Assembly (NCBI RefSeq): GCF_014652355.1
Contig: NZ_BMYQ01000001.1
Location: 1 to 60,146 of the forward strand
Reading direction: 5' to 3'
DNA length: 60,146 nucleotides
Origin: Gemmobacter lanyuensis
GTDB taxonomy: Bacteria; Pseudomonadota; Alphaproteobacteria; Rhodobacterales; Rhodobacteraceae
Shown: positions 24,168 to 33,223 of the stretch, in pieces
Layout: every line of letters begins with the position of its first letter
How positions within the stretch are numbered: position 1 is the first letter of the stretch
The notes under the pieces: generated by a model
The model's database searches: none
The model's input: the letters and a program-made list of their open reading frames with translations, nothing else
What the model was told of the DNA's origin: nothing
Program-made: the position numbers and the translations under genes

Positions 24168-24718
24168 CGACAATCACGGAACAGAAGGCTGCCGCGCGCA
24201 AGACCGCGTTTGCTGCCCGCAAACTGGCCTTCGCAGCCGGGCAGGGCACTGCAGCCGCCCGCCTCGCCGATTATCTCCGCCCGTATGGCGACAAGCCCCT
24301 TGCCGGCTATATGGCCATGCGAACCGAAATCGACCCGGCCGCGGCCATGGCGGCCCATGCGGGCCCGGTGGGCGTTCCGGTCATCCTCGGCCCCGGACAG
24401 GCCCTGAAGTTCCGCCGTTGGACCCCGGATTGCACCATGATCACCGGCGACTTCGGCGCCCTCATCCCGGCCGAGGGCGACTGGATCGAACCTGAGGTGC
24501 TGATCGTCCCCCTCGTCGCCTGGGATCGCCGCGGCTTCCGCCTTGGCTATGGCGGCGGCTTTTACGACCGCACCCTGGAAGGGCTGCGCGCCAAACGCCC
24601 CACCCTGGCCATCGGCTTTGCCTTCGCCGCCCAGGAACTGCCCGAAGTCCCGGTCGAACCCGTCGATCAGCCGCTGGATGCCATCATCACCGAAGACGCG
24701 ACCCTGACCTTCCCCTGA
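24164..24718 (+). CDS. 5-formyltetrahydrofolate cyclo-ligase
   Basis: A 184-residue enzyme converting 5-formyl-THF to 5,10-methenyl-THF with ATP. The start overlaps mgtE by ATGA. Family motifs are an N-terminal Lys-rich helix (EQKAAARKTAFAARK), the TEIDP stretch, LIVPLVAWDRRGFRLGYGGGFYDRTL, which holds the conserved GxGGGxYDR nucleotide/folate loop, and LAIGFAFAAQELPEVPVEP. In bacteria the gene is often near ssrS (6S RNA), but no 6S-like structure was recognised here. It is convergent with the next gene across a half copy of the palindromic element. Confidence 0.92.
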   Translation: MTTITEQKAAARKTAFAARKLAFAAGQGTAAARLADYLRPYGDKPLAGYMAMRTEIDPAAAMAAHAGPVGVPVILGPGQALKFRRWTPDCTMITGDFGALIPAEGDWIEPEVLIVPLVAWDRRGFRLGYGGGFYDRTLEGLRAKRPTLAIGFAFAAQELPEVPVEPVDQPLDAIITEDATLTFP

Positions 24719-24751
24719 TCCGGGTCCCCATCTCCTGCGCCGCGCCTCCCC

Positions 24752-24772
24752 ATTTTCTGTCCGAAAATATCC
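24752..24772. repeat. Palindromic intergenic element, half copy
   Basis: One 21-bp arm (ATTTTCTGTCCGAAAATATCC; core ATTTTCTGTC) of the element seen at 21273 and 33110 lies here. It is followed at about 24800-24825 by a GGGGGCAGACAGCCCCC hairpin that recurs near 33065. It sits between convergent genes. Confidence 0.65.
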
Positions 24773-24844
24773 TCGGGGGCAGCGCCCGCAGGGCGCGCGG
24801 GGGCAGACAGCCCCCGTCCGACCCCGCCGCCCGCAACCTGCGGC

Positions 24845-25162
24845 TCAGTCTTCCAGCAAACCCCAGCCGTCCGGCGTGAAGTCGAATTTCAGCGCGATCT
24901 CCGTCGCCAGCTGTTCATATTTCCAGATCACGTCGGCGCTGATTTTCAGCGGCCCGATCATCGCGTCCAGAAGCTCGTCCTCGTCATCGCGCGCGGTGCG
25001 AAAGCCCTTGGCGGCCAGCGCCTTTTGCAGCCCGTCCCAATTGGCATCCACATCCTCGGGGTAGAACTGATAGGTGATCGTGGCCTCGGCGGGCGCATCT
25101 GCGGCAAAGGCCGCGAAGCTGTCATAGGTCTCGGCCTTCTGGGCCTTGTAATCGTGGCTCAT
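24845..25162 (-). CDS. RraB family (ribonuclease E regulator-like) protein
   Basis: A 105-residue cytoplasmic protein starting MSHDYKAQKAETYDSFAAF. The middle, TITYQFYPEDVDANWDGLQKALAAKGF, and the end, EQLATEIALKFDFTPDGWG, fit the RraB family (Pfam regulator of RNase E activity B), with its acidic tail shortened. In gammaproteobacteria RraB inhibits RNase E. Whether this short alphaproteobacterial version does so is not known. A purine-rich stretch (GGAGAGATGCGATG) ends at the start. It is a single gene. Confidence 0.7.
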   Translation of the reverse strand: MSHDYKAQKAETYDSFAAFAADAPAEATITYQFYPEDVDANWDGLQKALAAKGFRTARDDEDELLDAMIGPLKISADVIWKYEQLATEIALKFDFTPDGWGLLED

Positions 25163-25215
25163 CGCATCTCTCCGTTTTCCGTCCTGTTGCCCCAGCCCGC
25201 GCCGCCGCGCAAGGC

Positions 25216-26556
25216 TCAGAGCCCCGCCAACCTCAGGGCCAGCCGTCTTTGCCGCCCCAGCAGCGCCTCAAGGTCCAGCGTCGCCATGCGCCCTTCGCGC
25301 ACCACGGCCCGGCCTTCGACCCAAAGATCGCGCACCCGCGTCGGGCCGCACAGAACCAGCGCCGCCACCGGGTCCCATGACCCCGCCGCCTCGATCCCGT
25401 GCATGTCCCAGATCGCCAGATCCGCGCGCAGTCCCGGCAGGATCTGCCCGCAGTCGTCGCGCCCCAGCACCCGCGCGCCGCCCAGCGTGGCAATCTCCAG
25501 CGCCTCCCGCGCGGCCATGGCATCGGCCCCCCGTGCGACGCGCTGCAACAGCAGCGTCTGCCGCGCCTCGGCGATCAGATTGCCTGCATCATTCGAGGCC
25601 GATCCATCCACCCCCAGCCCAACCTTCACTCCTGCATCCCGCATCGCCCGCACCGGCGCGATGCCCGATCCCAGACGGCAATTCGAACAGGGGCAATGGG
25701 CGACGCCCGTTCCCGACCGCGCAAAAAGTCCGATCTCCTGCCCATCGAGCTTTACGCAATGCGCGTGCCAGACATCCGGGCCGGTCCAGCCCAGATCCTC
25801 GGCATATTGGCCGGGGCGGCAGCCGAATTTCGCCAGCGAATAGGCGACATCCTCGTCATTCTCGGCCAGATGGGTATGCAGCATCACGCCCTTGTCGCGC
25901 GCCAGAAGCGCGGCATCGCGCATCAGATCACGGCTGACCGAAAAGGGCGAACAGGGCGCAAGACCCACCCGCACCATGGCCCCCGGCGCGGGGTCATGGA
26001 AGCGGTCCACCACGCGGATGCAATCCTCCAGAATCGCGGCCTCGCGCTCGACCAGGCTGTCGGGGGGCAGGCCGCCGTCGCTTTCACCAATGCTCATGGC
26101 GCCGCGCGTCGGGTGGAAACGCAGGCCCACCTCTTGCGCCGCGGCGATGGTGTCATCAAGCCGCGCCCCGTTTGGAAAGAGGTAGAGATGATCTGAAGTC
26201 AGCGAACAGCCCGAGAGCGCCAGCTCGGCCAGCCCCACCTGCGCCGAGACGAACATTTCTTCCGGTCCGAACTGTGCCCAGATCGGATAAAGACAGCGCA
26301 GCCAACCGAAAAGCAGCGCATCCTGCCCCCCCGGCACCGCCCGCGTCAGCGTCTGATAAAGGTGGTGGTGCGTGTTCACGAGGCCGGGGGTCACGACACA
26401 GCCCGCGGCCTCGATCACCGTGCCGGTCGTCTGCAAGCCTTTCCCCACCGCCGCGATGGTGCCGCCGCGGATCAAAATATCGCCGCCCGCGATCTCGCGC
26501 CGGGTGTCATCCATGGTCACGATCGCAGCCGCCCCGCGGATCAAGGTTTCCTGCAT
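25216..26556 (-). CDS. 8-oxoguanine deaminase-type amidohydrolase
   Basis: A 446-residue member of the amidohydrolase superfamily (AtzA/TrzN/8-oxoguanine deaminase branch). It has NTHHHLYQTL (residues 61-70), the DALLFGWLRCLYPIWAQF region typical of 8-oxoguanine deaminases, MLHTHLAENDEDV, HAHCVKL and the Asp in VGLGVDGSASNDAGNL. The probable reaction is 8-oxoguanine to uric acid. Hydroxydechloroatrazine-type hydrolases are the alternative. The 5' leader (26557-26640) folds into a stem that would cover the ribosome binding site (see that entry), so translation may be regulated. It follows hisN on the same strand at about 120 bases. Confidence 0.85.
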   Translation of the reverse strand: MQETLIRGAAAIVTMDDTRREIAGGDILIRGGTIAAVGKGLQTTGTVIEAAGCVVTPGLVNTHHHLYQTLTRAVPGGQDALLFGWLRCLYPIWAQFGPEEMFVSAQVGLAELALSGCSLTSDHLYLFPNGARLDDTIAAAQEVGLRFHPTRGAMSIGESDGGLPPDSLVEREAAILEDCIRVVDRFHDPAPGAMVRVGLAPCSPFSVSRDLMRDAALLARDKGVMLHTHLAENDEDVAYSLAKFGCRPGQYAEDLGWTGPDVWHAHCVKLDGQEIGLFARSGTGVAHCPCSNCRLGSGIAPVRAMRDAGVKVGLGVDGSASNDAGNLIAEARQTLLLQRVARGADAMAAREALEIATLGGARVLGRDDCGQILPGLRADLAIWDMHGIEAAGSWDPVAALVLCGPTRVRDLWVEGRAVVREGRMATLDLEALLGRQRRLALRLAGL

Positions 26557-26640
26557 GGCAAAGCCCTTTCTGTTCCACTCCCCTTCGGTGGAACCGATGG
26601 GCGTGCGACAGAAGGGGCAAGGACTCGCACCGCCACGCGC
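26557..26640 (-). promoter_or_regulatory. Structured leader of the 8-oxoguanine deaminase gene, riboswitch candidate
   Basis: On the minus strand, CCCTTCTGT pairs with ACAGAAAGGG (one bulged A) and encloses an inner hairpin TTCCAC / GTGGAA. A 14-nt unpaired run, CGCACGCCCATCGG, lies on the 5' side only. The 3' arm AAAGGG is the probable Shine-Dalgarno, 8 bases before the ATG, so the stem would hide it. The asymmetric loop and the purine-degradation gene suggest a small purine-sensing switch. This is inference from structure and context only. Confidence 0.45.
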
Positions 26641-26680
26641 AAGCTAGCAGCCTTGGCGGCGGTGCGGCAAGGGGTGGGCC

Positions 26681-27481
26681 TCAGCCCGCCAGCACCGCGC
26701 GCGCGGCGGCATGCACCTCGGGCGAGGAGGCCGCAAGAACGCGGCCCCCCTGCGGGCAGGGCGCGCCGGTCCAGTCTGTCATCAGCCCGCCTGCGGCCTC
26801 GATCACCGCGATGGGCGCCTGCACGTCATAGGCCTGCAGGCCCGCTTCGACCACCAGATCGATATGGCCCGCTGCCAGCAGGGCATAGGCATAGCAATCG
26901 GTGCCATAGCGCGTCAGGCGGCATTGCTTGGCCAGCCGGTGGAAGGCCGCGCCTTCTTCGGCGGTGCCGACTTCGGGGAAGGTGGACATGATGATGCAAT
27001 CCGACAGCGGCCGCGGCGCCCGGGTCTTGAGCGCGCGCGACCAATGCGGGCCGGTCATCCCGGCGCGGCCAAAGCCGCCCTCGAACCTTTCGCCGATATA
27101 GGGCTGGTCGATCAGGCCGAAGATCGGTCCGGTCTCATCGGCAACGGAAATCAGCACGCCCCAGGTGGGCGTGCCGCAGAGATAGGACCGCGTGCCATCG
27201 ATCGGGTCCAGCACCCAGGTCAGGCCGCTTTCACCGGCCTGACGGCCCATTTCTTCCCCGAGGATCCCGTCCTGCGGGCGGCGGCGGGCAAGGATTTCGC
27301 GCATGCGCTGTTCCGACAGGCGGTCGGCCACGGTCACCGGATCGAAGCGGTCGGTTTCCTTGGTATCGGCGGTCAGCCCCGCGGTGCGGAAATGTTCCAG
27401 CGTGGCACTGCGCGCAGCATCGGCCAGTTCATGCGCCACAGCGATGAGTTCCGCGCGAACCTGTTCGGAAAGTGCTGCCAT
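26681..27481 (-). CDS. hisN: Histidinol-phosphatase, inositol monophosphatase fold (HisN)
   Basis: A 266-residue Mg2+-dependent phosphatase of the inositol monophosphatase family. Motifs are GEEMG (about residues 75-79), WVLDPIDGTRSYLCGTPTWG (from residue 89), which has the two metal-binding Asp residues, and the C-terminal VEAGLQAYDVQAPIAVIEAAGG. The details (Asp-Gly-Thr-Arg-Ser and LCGTPTWG) match the HisN type that completes histidine biosynthesis in alphaproteobacteria rather than SuhB. No other his genes are nearby. The start MAALSEQVRAELIAVAHEL has GAGGGGGCAGAA upstream. Confidence 0.87.
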   Translation of the reverse strand: MAALSEQVRAELIAVAHELADAARSATLEHFRTAGLTADTKETDRFDPVTVADRLSEQRMREILARRRPQDGILGEEMGRQAGESGLTWVLDPIDGTRSYLCGTPTWGVLISVADETGPIFGLIDQPYIGERFEGGFGRAGMTGPHWSRALKTRAPRPLSDCIIMSTFPEVGTAEEGAAFHRLAKQCRLTRYGTDCYAYALLAAGHIDLVVEAGLQAYDVQAPIAVIEAAGGLMTDWTGAPCPQGGRVLAASSPEVHAAARAVLAG

Positions 27482-27660
27482 TTCTGCCCCCTCATGGTCT
27501 TGCCTGCCTGCCCTGACACAGGGCTAAGGCGCGGGGGGCGGGGGGTCAAGGGGCTTGGCCCGTACGAAGTGTGGGGCCGCAAGGCGGGCGGGCGGCCTTC
27601 TGTCCGCCCGTCAGACATATGTCATATGCCCGCGCCAGGGTCTTGATCGACCGGCGGCTT

Positions 27661-28029
27661 TCAGGCGGCGTCGCTCAGCACGCGGGCCAGATCGAACAGG
27701 CGGCGGCGCTGCGCTTCGGGGATGGCATAGTAGGACCGGACCAGCTCCAGCGCCTCTTTGTCCGCAAGAATATCTCCCTCGACCGGGGTGGGCGCTTCGC
27801 GTTTTTCGTCGATGCCTTCAAAGAAGAACCCGATGTTCACGCCCAGCGTTTCCGCAATGTCCCACAGACGCGAGGCGCTGACGCGGTTCATGCCGGTTTC
27901 GTATTTCTGGATCTGCTGGAACTTGATCCCCACGCGGTCGGCAAGTTGCTGCTGGGTCATGCCCACCATCCAGCGACGGTGCCGGATCCGCTTGCCCACA
28001 TGGGCATCCACGGGGTGCTTCATCTTCAT
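27661..28029 (-). CDS. XRE family transcriptional regulator
   Basis: A 122-residue protein from the ATG at 28029, with GGAAAGGGAG directly upstream. A longer in-frame start at 28104 lacks this. The N-terminal HTH (about 12-66), HVGKRIRHRRWMVGMTQQQLADRVGIKFQQIQKYETG (cited in part), is a very conserved alphaproteobacterial XRE type, followed by ALGV-like TLGVNIGFFFEGID. The C-terminal 40 residues form a helical part, LELVRSYYAIPEAQRRRLFDLARVL, probably for oligomerisation. The target is unknown. The neighbouring quinone reductase gene is divergent across 341 bases of AT-rich DNA, so one or both may be regulated by it. Confidence 0.87.
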   Translation of the reverse strand: MKMKHPVDAHVGKRIRHRRWMVGMTQQQLADRVGIKFQQIQKYETGMNRVSASRLWDIAETLGVNIGFFFEGIDEKREAPTPVEGDILADKEALELVRSYYAIPEAQRRRLFDLARVLSDAA

Positions 28030-28370
28030 ACTCCCTTTCCGAAGGCCGAAATCGACGTGGCCGGTAAACGCAGCCTCAGGATGTAAGACTAGGCCGAGTT
28101 TCACCTGTTTTCCACGAACCGTTTGATCAAAGAACCTGTCTTTTTGGTCAGTATTGCTATTCCCCCGGACAAATAGGTGGTTTTTCTTGCTTTTTCTTGT
28201 CCGAAGGTGGGAATTCAGAACGAATTTTCTCCCATAATGCTGCCTCTAGTTGTATGGATGCACAAAAAATGTGCAAATTGCAACCGCGACTTTTACGGGG
28301 CTGGACAGCAGAGTCGCCCGCACGCATGGTCCCGCACAATGCACCTTCCATGCCGCAGATGAGAGCCGAG
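28030..28370. other. AT-rich divergent regulatory region
   Basis: No gene is visible. The stretch is AT-rich compared with its surroundings and separates the divergent XRE regulator and quinone reductase. It contains the inverted repeat TGCAA-A-TTGCA (28272-28282), a possible operator, and T-rich tracts at 28180-28200. Promoters for both genes must lie here but none is a clear match. Confidence 0.5.
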
Positions 28371-29330
28371 ATGAAGACTTTTCAGGTTGCCGCCCTTGGA
28401 CAAGCCCCCGCATTCCGCGACGTCCCCGACCCCGTTCCCGGCCCCGGTGAACTTGTGGTGGAAGTTGCAGCCTGCGGTTTGAATTTCGCGGATTTGCTGA
28501 TGATTGAAGGCAAATATCAGGATACGCCGCAACCGCCTTTCACTTTGGGGATGGAGATCGCGGGCCGGGTGCGTGCTGTTGGGCCGGGGGTCTTGGGGTT
28601 TCAGCCGGGCGACCGGATCGCGGCCTTTTGCGGGCAGGGCGGGCTTGCCGAACTGGCCGTCGTCGCAGCGCACCGTTGCCTGCATCTGCCCGCGCAGATC
28701 GACATGGTGGTCGGTGCGGCCTTCCCGATTGCCTATGGCACCTCGCATCTGGCGCTGGATCACAAGGCCCGGTTGCAACCGGGCGAGACGCTCTTTGTCA
28801 CCGGGGCTGCGGGGGGCGTGGGGTTGACGGCGGTGGAAATCGGCAAGCGGATGGGCGCGCGGGTCATCGCCTCGGCGCGCGGGGCCGAAAAGCTCGCGGT
28901 GGCCAAGGCCGCCGGGGCCGATCACCTGATCGACAGCGATGCCCCCGATCTGCGCCAGACGCTGAAGGATCTGGGCGGGGTGGATGTGGTCTATGACAGT
29001 GTGGGCGGCCCGGCCTTCCACGATGCCCTGCGCGCCACCCGCCCCGAAGGCCGCCTGCTGGCCATAGGATTTGCCGGGGGCGAGGTGCCCCAGGTGCCGG
29101 CGAACCTGCTGCTGGTCAAGAACCTTTCGGTCATGGGGCTGTACTGGGGCGGCTATCTGCGCTTCCGCCCCGCCGTTCTGATCGAAAGCCTGGCCACCCT
29201 TGCCGGCTGGATCGCCGAGGGCAGCCTGACCCCGCATGTCAGCTACACCTTCCCCCTGGCAGAGGCCGCAGAGGCGCTGGCCTGCCTGCGCGAGCGTCGC
29301 TCCACTGGCAAGGTGGTGGTGACAGTCTGA
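28371..29330 (+). CDS. Zinc-free medium-chain reductase, NADPH:quinone oxidoreductase family
   Basis: A 319-residue quinone reductase-like protein. The start MKTFQVAALGQAPAFRDVP is at 28371. A start 12 bases earlier is also possible, and the frame is open upstream to 28197 without family-like sequence. The N-terminal GroES-like domain contains GLNFADLLMIEGKYQ and LGMEIAGRV. The Rossmann domain begins with VTGAAGGVGLTAVEIGKRMGARVI, and VDVVYDSVGG and FAGG... follow. Zinc-binding Cys residues of alcohol dehydrogenases are absent, as expected for the QOR branch. It probably reduces quinones or enoyl/enone compounds with NADPH. Confidence 0.88.
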   Translation: MKTFQVAALGQAPAFRDVPDPVPGPGELVVEVAACGLNFADLLMIEGKYQDTPQPPFTLGMEIAGRVRAVGPGVLGFQPGDRIAAFCGQGGLAELAVVAAHRCLHLPAQIDMVVGAAFPIAYGTSHLALDHKARLQPGETLFVTGAAGGVGLTAVEIGKRMGARVIASARGAEKLAVAKAAGADHLIDSDAPDLRQTLKDLGGVDVVYDSVGGPAFHDALRATRPEGRLLAIGFAGGEVPQVPANLLLVKNLSVMGLYWGGYLRFRPAVLIESLATLAGWIAEGSLTPHVSYTFPLAEAAEALACLRERRSTGKVVVTV

Positions 29331-29335
29331 CGGGC

Positions 29336-31132
29336 CTAGAGCGGCGCGCAGGCGGCCTTCAGCCAGTCCTGCGTCGCCGCATCGAGCAACGGGCCGATCT
29401 TGGCCAGAACCTCAGCATGATAGGCGTCGATCCAGACGCGTTCCCCGGGGGCGAGCATCGCGGTCACGATCAGACGGCGGTCAAACGGGGCGAAGGTCAG
29501 TGTCTCAAAGCAGAGCTGCGCGCGGTTATCGCCCAGCGGCGGTGCCTCGGTCACGACGATCAGGTTTTCCAGTCTGATGCCAAAGGCCCCCTCGCGGTAA
29601 TAGCCCGGCTCGTTCGACAGGATCATGCCCGGCTGCAGCGGCACATCCGACAGGCGCGACAGGCGCTGGGGCCCTTCATGCACCGACAGGAAGGCCCCCA
29701 CGCCATGCCCCGTGCCATGGTCATAATCGAGGCCTGCCATCCACAGCGGTGCGCGGGCCAGCGCATCCAGATCACGCCCCGCCAGCCCCTTGGGAAAGCG
29801 GCACCGCGAAATGGCGATCAGCCCCTGCAGCACACGGGTATAACACGCCCGCGCCTCGTCCCCGGGATCGCCAAGGGGCAGGGTGCGGGTGATATCGGTC
29901 GTGCCGTCGCGGTATTGCGCCCCGCTATCGACCAGCAGCAAGGTATCCTGCCCCAGCGGGCGGTTCGTCTCTTCGGTCACGCGGTAATGGATGATGGCGC
30001 CATGTGGCCCCGCCCCGCAGATCGTATCAAAGCTGAGATCATGGAGCGCATTGGTCGCCCGCCGGAACCCTTCCAGCGCGGTGACGGCGTCGATCTCGGT
30101 CAGGGGGCGGGTCGGATGAGTCTCGTCCAGCCAGCGCAGGAACTGTACCACCGCCGCCCCGTCGCGCAGATGGGCGGTGCGGGTGGCGACAATCTCGGCG
30201 GGGGTCTTGCAGGCCTTGGGCAGACGGCAGGGATCATCCCCCGTCTGCACGGCGATGCCCGCGCCCTCCAGCAGCTGCCAGATCGCCAGCGGGGCCGTGG
30301 CACGGTCCACCAGCACCGGCCCGGTCAGGGCGCGTAGCGCCGCCTCGAGCGCGGCCGGGGGCTGCAGATCGACCTCATCCCCCAGATGGGCGCGGGTCGC
30401 GGCGTCGAATTTCGCAGGATCGGCAAAAAGCGTGACGCGCGCGTCGTCGGACAGCAGGGCAAAGCCATGCAGCACCGGGTTGCGCGGCACATCGGCGCCC
30501 CGGATGTTCAACAGCCAGCACAGGCTGTCGGGCAGGGTGATCACGGCCGCCCGCACCCCCGCCTTCCGCAAACCCGCGGCGAGGGCGGCGCGCTTCTCCG
30601 CGCTGCTTTGCCCGGCCATATCGTCAGGATGGGCAAAGGCACGGCCCTGCGGCGGGGGGGGCTGGTCGGGCCAGATCGCATCCACCAGATTGGCACAGGC
30701 GCGCAGGGTGACACCGCTGCCCGACAGCGCAGCCTCCAGCCGGGCGATTTCGTCGGCGGTATGCAGCCAGGGATCAAACCCCACGACCCCCGCGCCCAGA
30801 TGTTGGGCAATCCACGGGCCGGGCTGGGTTTCGGGCCAGGGCACCGGCGTATAGGCGGCAAGGTCCACCTGCGCGCGCACCTGAACCCGGTAACGCCCAT
30901 CGATGAAAACACCCGCAATCCCGGGCAGAACCACCGCAAAGCCCGCCGATCCGGTGAACCCCGTCAGCCAGGACAGCCGTTCATCCCGCACGGCGACATA
31001 CTCGCCCTGATGGGCGTCGGCGCGCGGCACCAGAAACCCCTGCAGCCCGGCCTCGGCCATGGCCACCCGGAGCCGTGCAAGCCGCGGCCCCCCCTGCGTC
31101 GGGTCCGCTCCGGCGGCAAAGCTCTGGAACAT
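29336..31132 (-). CDS. Xaa-Pro aminopeptidase, M24B (creatinase-like fold)
   Basis: A 598-residue metallopeptidase, the length of the three-domain aminopeptidase P type. Two creatinase-like N-terminal domains (about 1-310) with LVPRADAHQGEYV and WLLNIRG are followed by the pita-bread catalytic domain. Metal-binding landmarks are DSGAQYRDGTTDITRT (two Asp), DYDHGTGHGVGAFLSVHEGP (His) and ILSNEPGYYREGAFGIRLEN (Glu, Glu). It releases the N-terminal residue from X-Pro peptides in the cytoplasm. It is co-directional with cobT, 17 bases apart, so it may be its downstream partner. It is convergent with the quinone reductase with 5 bases between the two stops. Confidence 0.93.
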   Translation of the reverse strand: MFQSFAAGADPTQGGPRLARLRVAMAEAGLQGFLVPRADAHQGEYVAVRDERLSWLTGFTGSAGFAVVLPGIAGVFIDGRYRVQVRAQVDLAAYTPVPWPETQPGPWIAQHLGAGVVGFDPWLHTADEIARLEAALSGSGVTLRACANLVDAIWPDQPPPPQGRAFAHPDDMAGQSSAEKRAALAAGLRKAGVRAAVITLPDSLCWLLNIRGADVPRNPVLHGFALLSDDARVTLFADPAKFDAATRAHLGDEVDLQPPAALEAALRALTGPVLVDRATAPLAIWQLLEGAGIAVQTGDDPCRLPKACKTPAEIVATRTAHLRDGAAVVQFLRWLDETHPTRPLTEIDAVTALEGFRRATNALHDLSFDTICGAGPHGAIIHYRVTEETNRPLGQDTLLLVDSGAQYRDGTTDITRTLPLGDPGDEARACYTRVLQGLIAISRCRFPKGLAGRDLDALARAPLWMAGLDYDHGTGHGVGAFLSVHEGPQRLSRLSDVPLQPGMILSNEPGYYREGAFGIRLENLIVVTEAPPLGDNRAQLCFETLTFAPFDRRLIVTAMLAPGERVWIDAYHAEVLAKIGPLLDAATQDWLKAACAPL

Positions 31133-31149
31133 GGCGTCCTCCTGTCAGG

Positions 31150-33024
31150 TCAGCCCGTCTTGCGCATCCCCAGCGCGCGGGCGCGCTTGCGCGGATCGGC
31201 GTCAAAAAGCCCGGCCAGCTGTTCGGTCATCGCCCCGGCCAACTGTTCGACATCGGTGATGGTGACGGCACGCTGGTAATAGCGCGTCACGTCATGGCCG
31301 ATGCCGATGGCCAGCAATTCCACCTGCTTGCGCTTTTCGACCATGGCGATCACGTCGCGTAGATGCTTTTCGAGAAAGCTTGCCGGGTTCACCGACAAGG
31401 TGGAATCATCGACCGGCGCGCCATCGGAAATCACCATCAGGATCTTGCGCGCCTCTTTGCGCATCGCAAGCCGGCGATGCGCCCATTCCAGCGCCTCGCC
31501 ATCGATGTTTTCCTTCAGCAGGCCTTCCTTCATCATCAGACCCAGATTGGCCCGCGCCCGCCGCCAGGGCGCATCGGCGCCCTTGTAGATGATGTGACGC
31601 AGGTCATTCAGCCGCCCCGGCTGCTGCGGCCGCCCCGACCCGAGCCATTTTTCGCGGCTCTGACCGCCCTTCCAGGCACGGGTGGTAAAGCCCAGAATCT
31701 CAACCTTCACGCTGCAGCGTTCCAGCGTGCGTGCCAGAACATCGGCACAGATCGCCGCAATGGAAATCGGCCGCCCGCGCATGGAGCCGGAATTATCGAG
31801 CAGAAGCGTCACGCAGGTATCGCGGAACTCGGTATCCTTTTCCTGCTTGAAAGACAGGGGGGTCGTGGGGTTCGCCACCACCCGCGCCAAGCGCCCGGCA
31901 TCCAGCGTGCCTTCCTCCAGATCAAACAGCCAGCTCCGGTTCTGCTGGGCCTGCAGACGGCGCTGCAGCTTGTTGGCCAGTCGTGAAACTGCGCCCTTCA
32001 GCGGCTCCAGCTGCTGGTCCAGATAGGCGCGCAGCCGCTCCAGCTCCGCCGCCTCGGCCAGATCCTCGGCATGGATTTCCTCGTCGAATTCCGAGGTATA
32101 GACGGTGTAGTTCGGGTCGGCATCGGAATAGGGGGCAGGCGGCGGCGGCTCAAGCGGCGGCTCGCCCTCGGGCATCTCCGTCTCGTCCATCTCCTCCATA
32201 TCGGTGTCATCCGACATGGAGACTTGGGCCTGCGCCTGATCCTGCTGCTGATCCTGCGAGCGTTCGGGATCGGCCTCGGCCTCCTGTTCCTGCTCCGAGG
32301 ATTCTTCGCCGTCCGACTCGGGGCTTTCCTCGTCCTGCGCCTCGTCCTCGGCGTCCTGATCCTCGTCCTGCGCGTCCGGATCCTCGCCCAGCTGATCGCC
32401 ATAGCCGAGATCCGCAATCACCTTGCGTGTCAGCCGCGCAAAGGCCGCCTGATCCGCCAGACTGTCTTGCAAGCCTTCCAGCGTGCCCCCGGCCTGCTCC
32501 TCGATGAAACCACGCCAGAGGTTCATCACATTCTCCGCCGCCCGCGGCAAAGGCTGCCCCGTCGCCAGATGGCGCACCAGATAGCCCGCCGCCACCGGCA
32601 AAGGCGCATCCGCACTGTTGGTGATCTGGGCATAGCCCTTGCGCTCGGCCTCAAGCCCCAGTTTGTGGGCGATGTTCACTGCCGTGCCCGGCATGGCCCG
32701 TGCGCCCAGAGCCTCGGCCCGCGCGGTTTCCATGGCATCATAGATGTCCCGCGCAAGCCCGGTCGGCGGCGCGTAGCGGGCGGCGATCCCCTCATCATGA
32801 TGACGCCGCCGCAACGCAAATGCATCGGCCGTCCCACGGGCGAGCATCACCTCATCCCGCGTCATGCGGCGGCTTACCTGCGGCAGGCGCACGCCGTCCT
32901 TGGTCATGCCCGCCGGATCGACGGAGAAGCTTACCGTCATTTCCGGATCATCGGCCATGGTCTTGGTGGCCTCGGCCAACGCCTTCTTGAACGGATCGGC
33001 GGGGTTATCGGTCGGTTTGGTCAT
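31150..33024 (-). CDS. cobT: Aerobic cobaltochelatase subunit CobT
   Basis: A 624-residue subunit of the CobNST complex that inserts cobalt into hydrogenobyrinate diamide during aerobic vitamin B12 synthesis. The start [20 protein letters not shown] is at 33024. A longer frame to 33162 runs into the intergenic repeat. The N-terminal helical part is followed by a very acidic, low-complexity region (about 215-300, rich in Glu, Asp and Gln) and a C-terminal von Willebrand A domain with the MIDAS motif [11 protein letters not shown] (about 405-415) and [12 protein letters not shown]. The partner cobS lies immediately upstream on the same strand, beyond a palindromic element. Confidence 0.95.
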   Translation of the reverse strand: MTKPTDNPADPFKKALAEATKTMADDPEMTVSFSVDPAGMTKDGVRLPQVSRRMTRDEVMLARGTADAFALRRRHHDEGIAARYAPPTGLARDIYDAMETARAEALGARAMPGTAVNIAHKLGLEAERKGYAQITNSADAPLPVAAGYLVRHLATGQPLPRAAENVMNLWRGFIEEQAGGTLEGLQDSLADQAAFARLTRKVIADLGYGDQLGEDPDAQDEDQDAEDEAQDEESPESDGEESSEQEQEAEADPERSQDQQQDQAQAQVSMSDDTDMEEMDETEMPEGEPPLEPPPPAPYSDADPNYTVYTSEFDEEIHAEDLAEAAELERLRAYLDQQLEPLKGAVSRLANKLQRRLQAQQNRSWLFDLEEGTLDAGRLARVVANPTTPLSFKQEKDTEFRDTCVTLLLDNSGSMRGRPISIAAICADVLARTLERCSVKVEILGFTTRAWKGGQSREKWLGSGRPQQPGRLNDLRHIIYKGADAPWRRARANLGLMMKEGLLKENIDGEALEWAHRRLAMRKEARKILMVISDGAPVDDSTLSVNPASFLEKHLRDVIAMVEKRKQVELLAIGIGHDVTRYYQRAVTITDVEQLAGAMTEQLAGLFDADPRKRARALGMRKTG

Positions 33025-33064
33025 GTCACGCGCGCTCCGTGTCAGGATTTGCCGCCAAGGGCGG

Positions 33065-33168
33065 GGGGCTGTCTGCCCCCCGCGCTTCCCTTCGGGAAGC
33101 TCCCCCCGAGGATATTTAGGGACAGAAAATGCACGAAAGCCGGCCTCATTTTCTGTCTTCAAATATCC
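33065..33168. repeat. Composite intergenic repeat, copy with both modules
   Basis: A GGGGGGCTGTCTGCCCCCC hairpin (about 33064-33082) and a CTTCCCTTCGGGAAG hairpin precede a palindrome with 21-bp arms at 33110-33130 and 33148-33168 (cores GACAGAAAAT and ATTTTCTGTC). The palindrome is the same element as at 21273-21327. Here it separates cobS and cobT, which point the same way, so it lies inside a possible transcript. Confidence 0.75.
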
Positions 33169-33223
33169 TCAGGGGGGGTGAGGCCGCAGGCCGAGGGGGG
33201 CGCGAGCGCCCCCCTTCTTGGGG

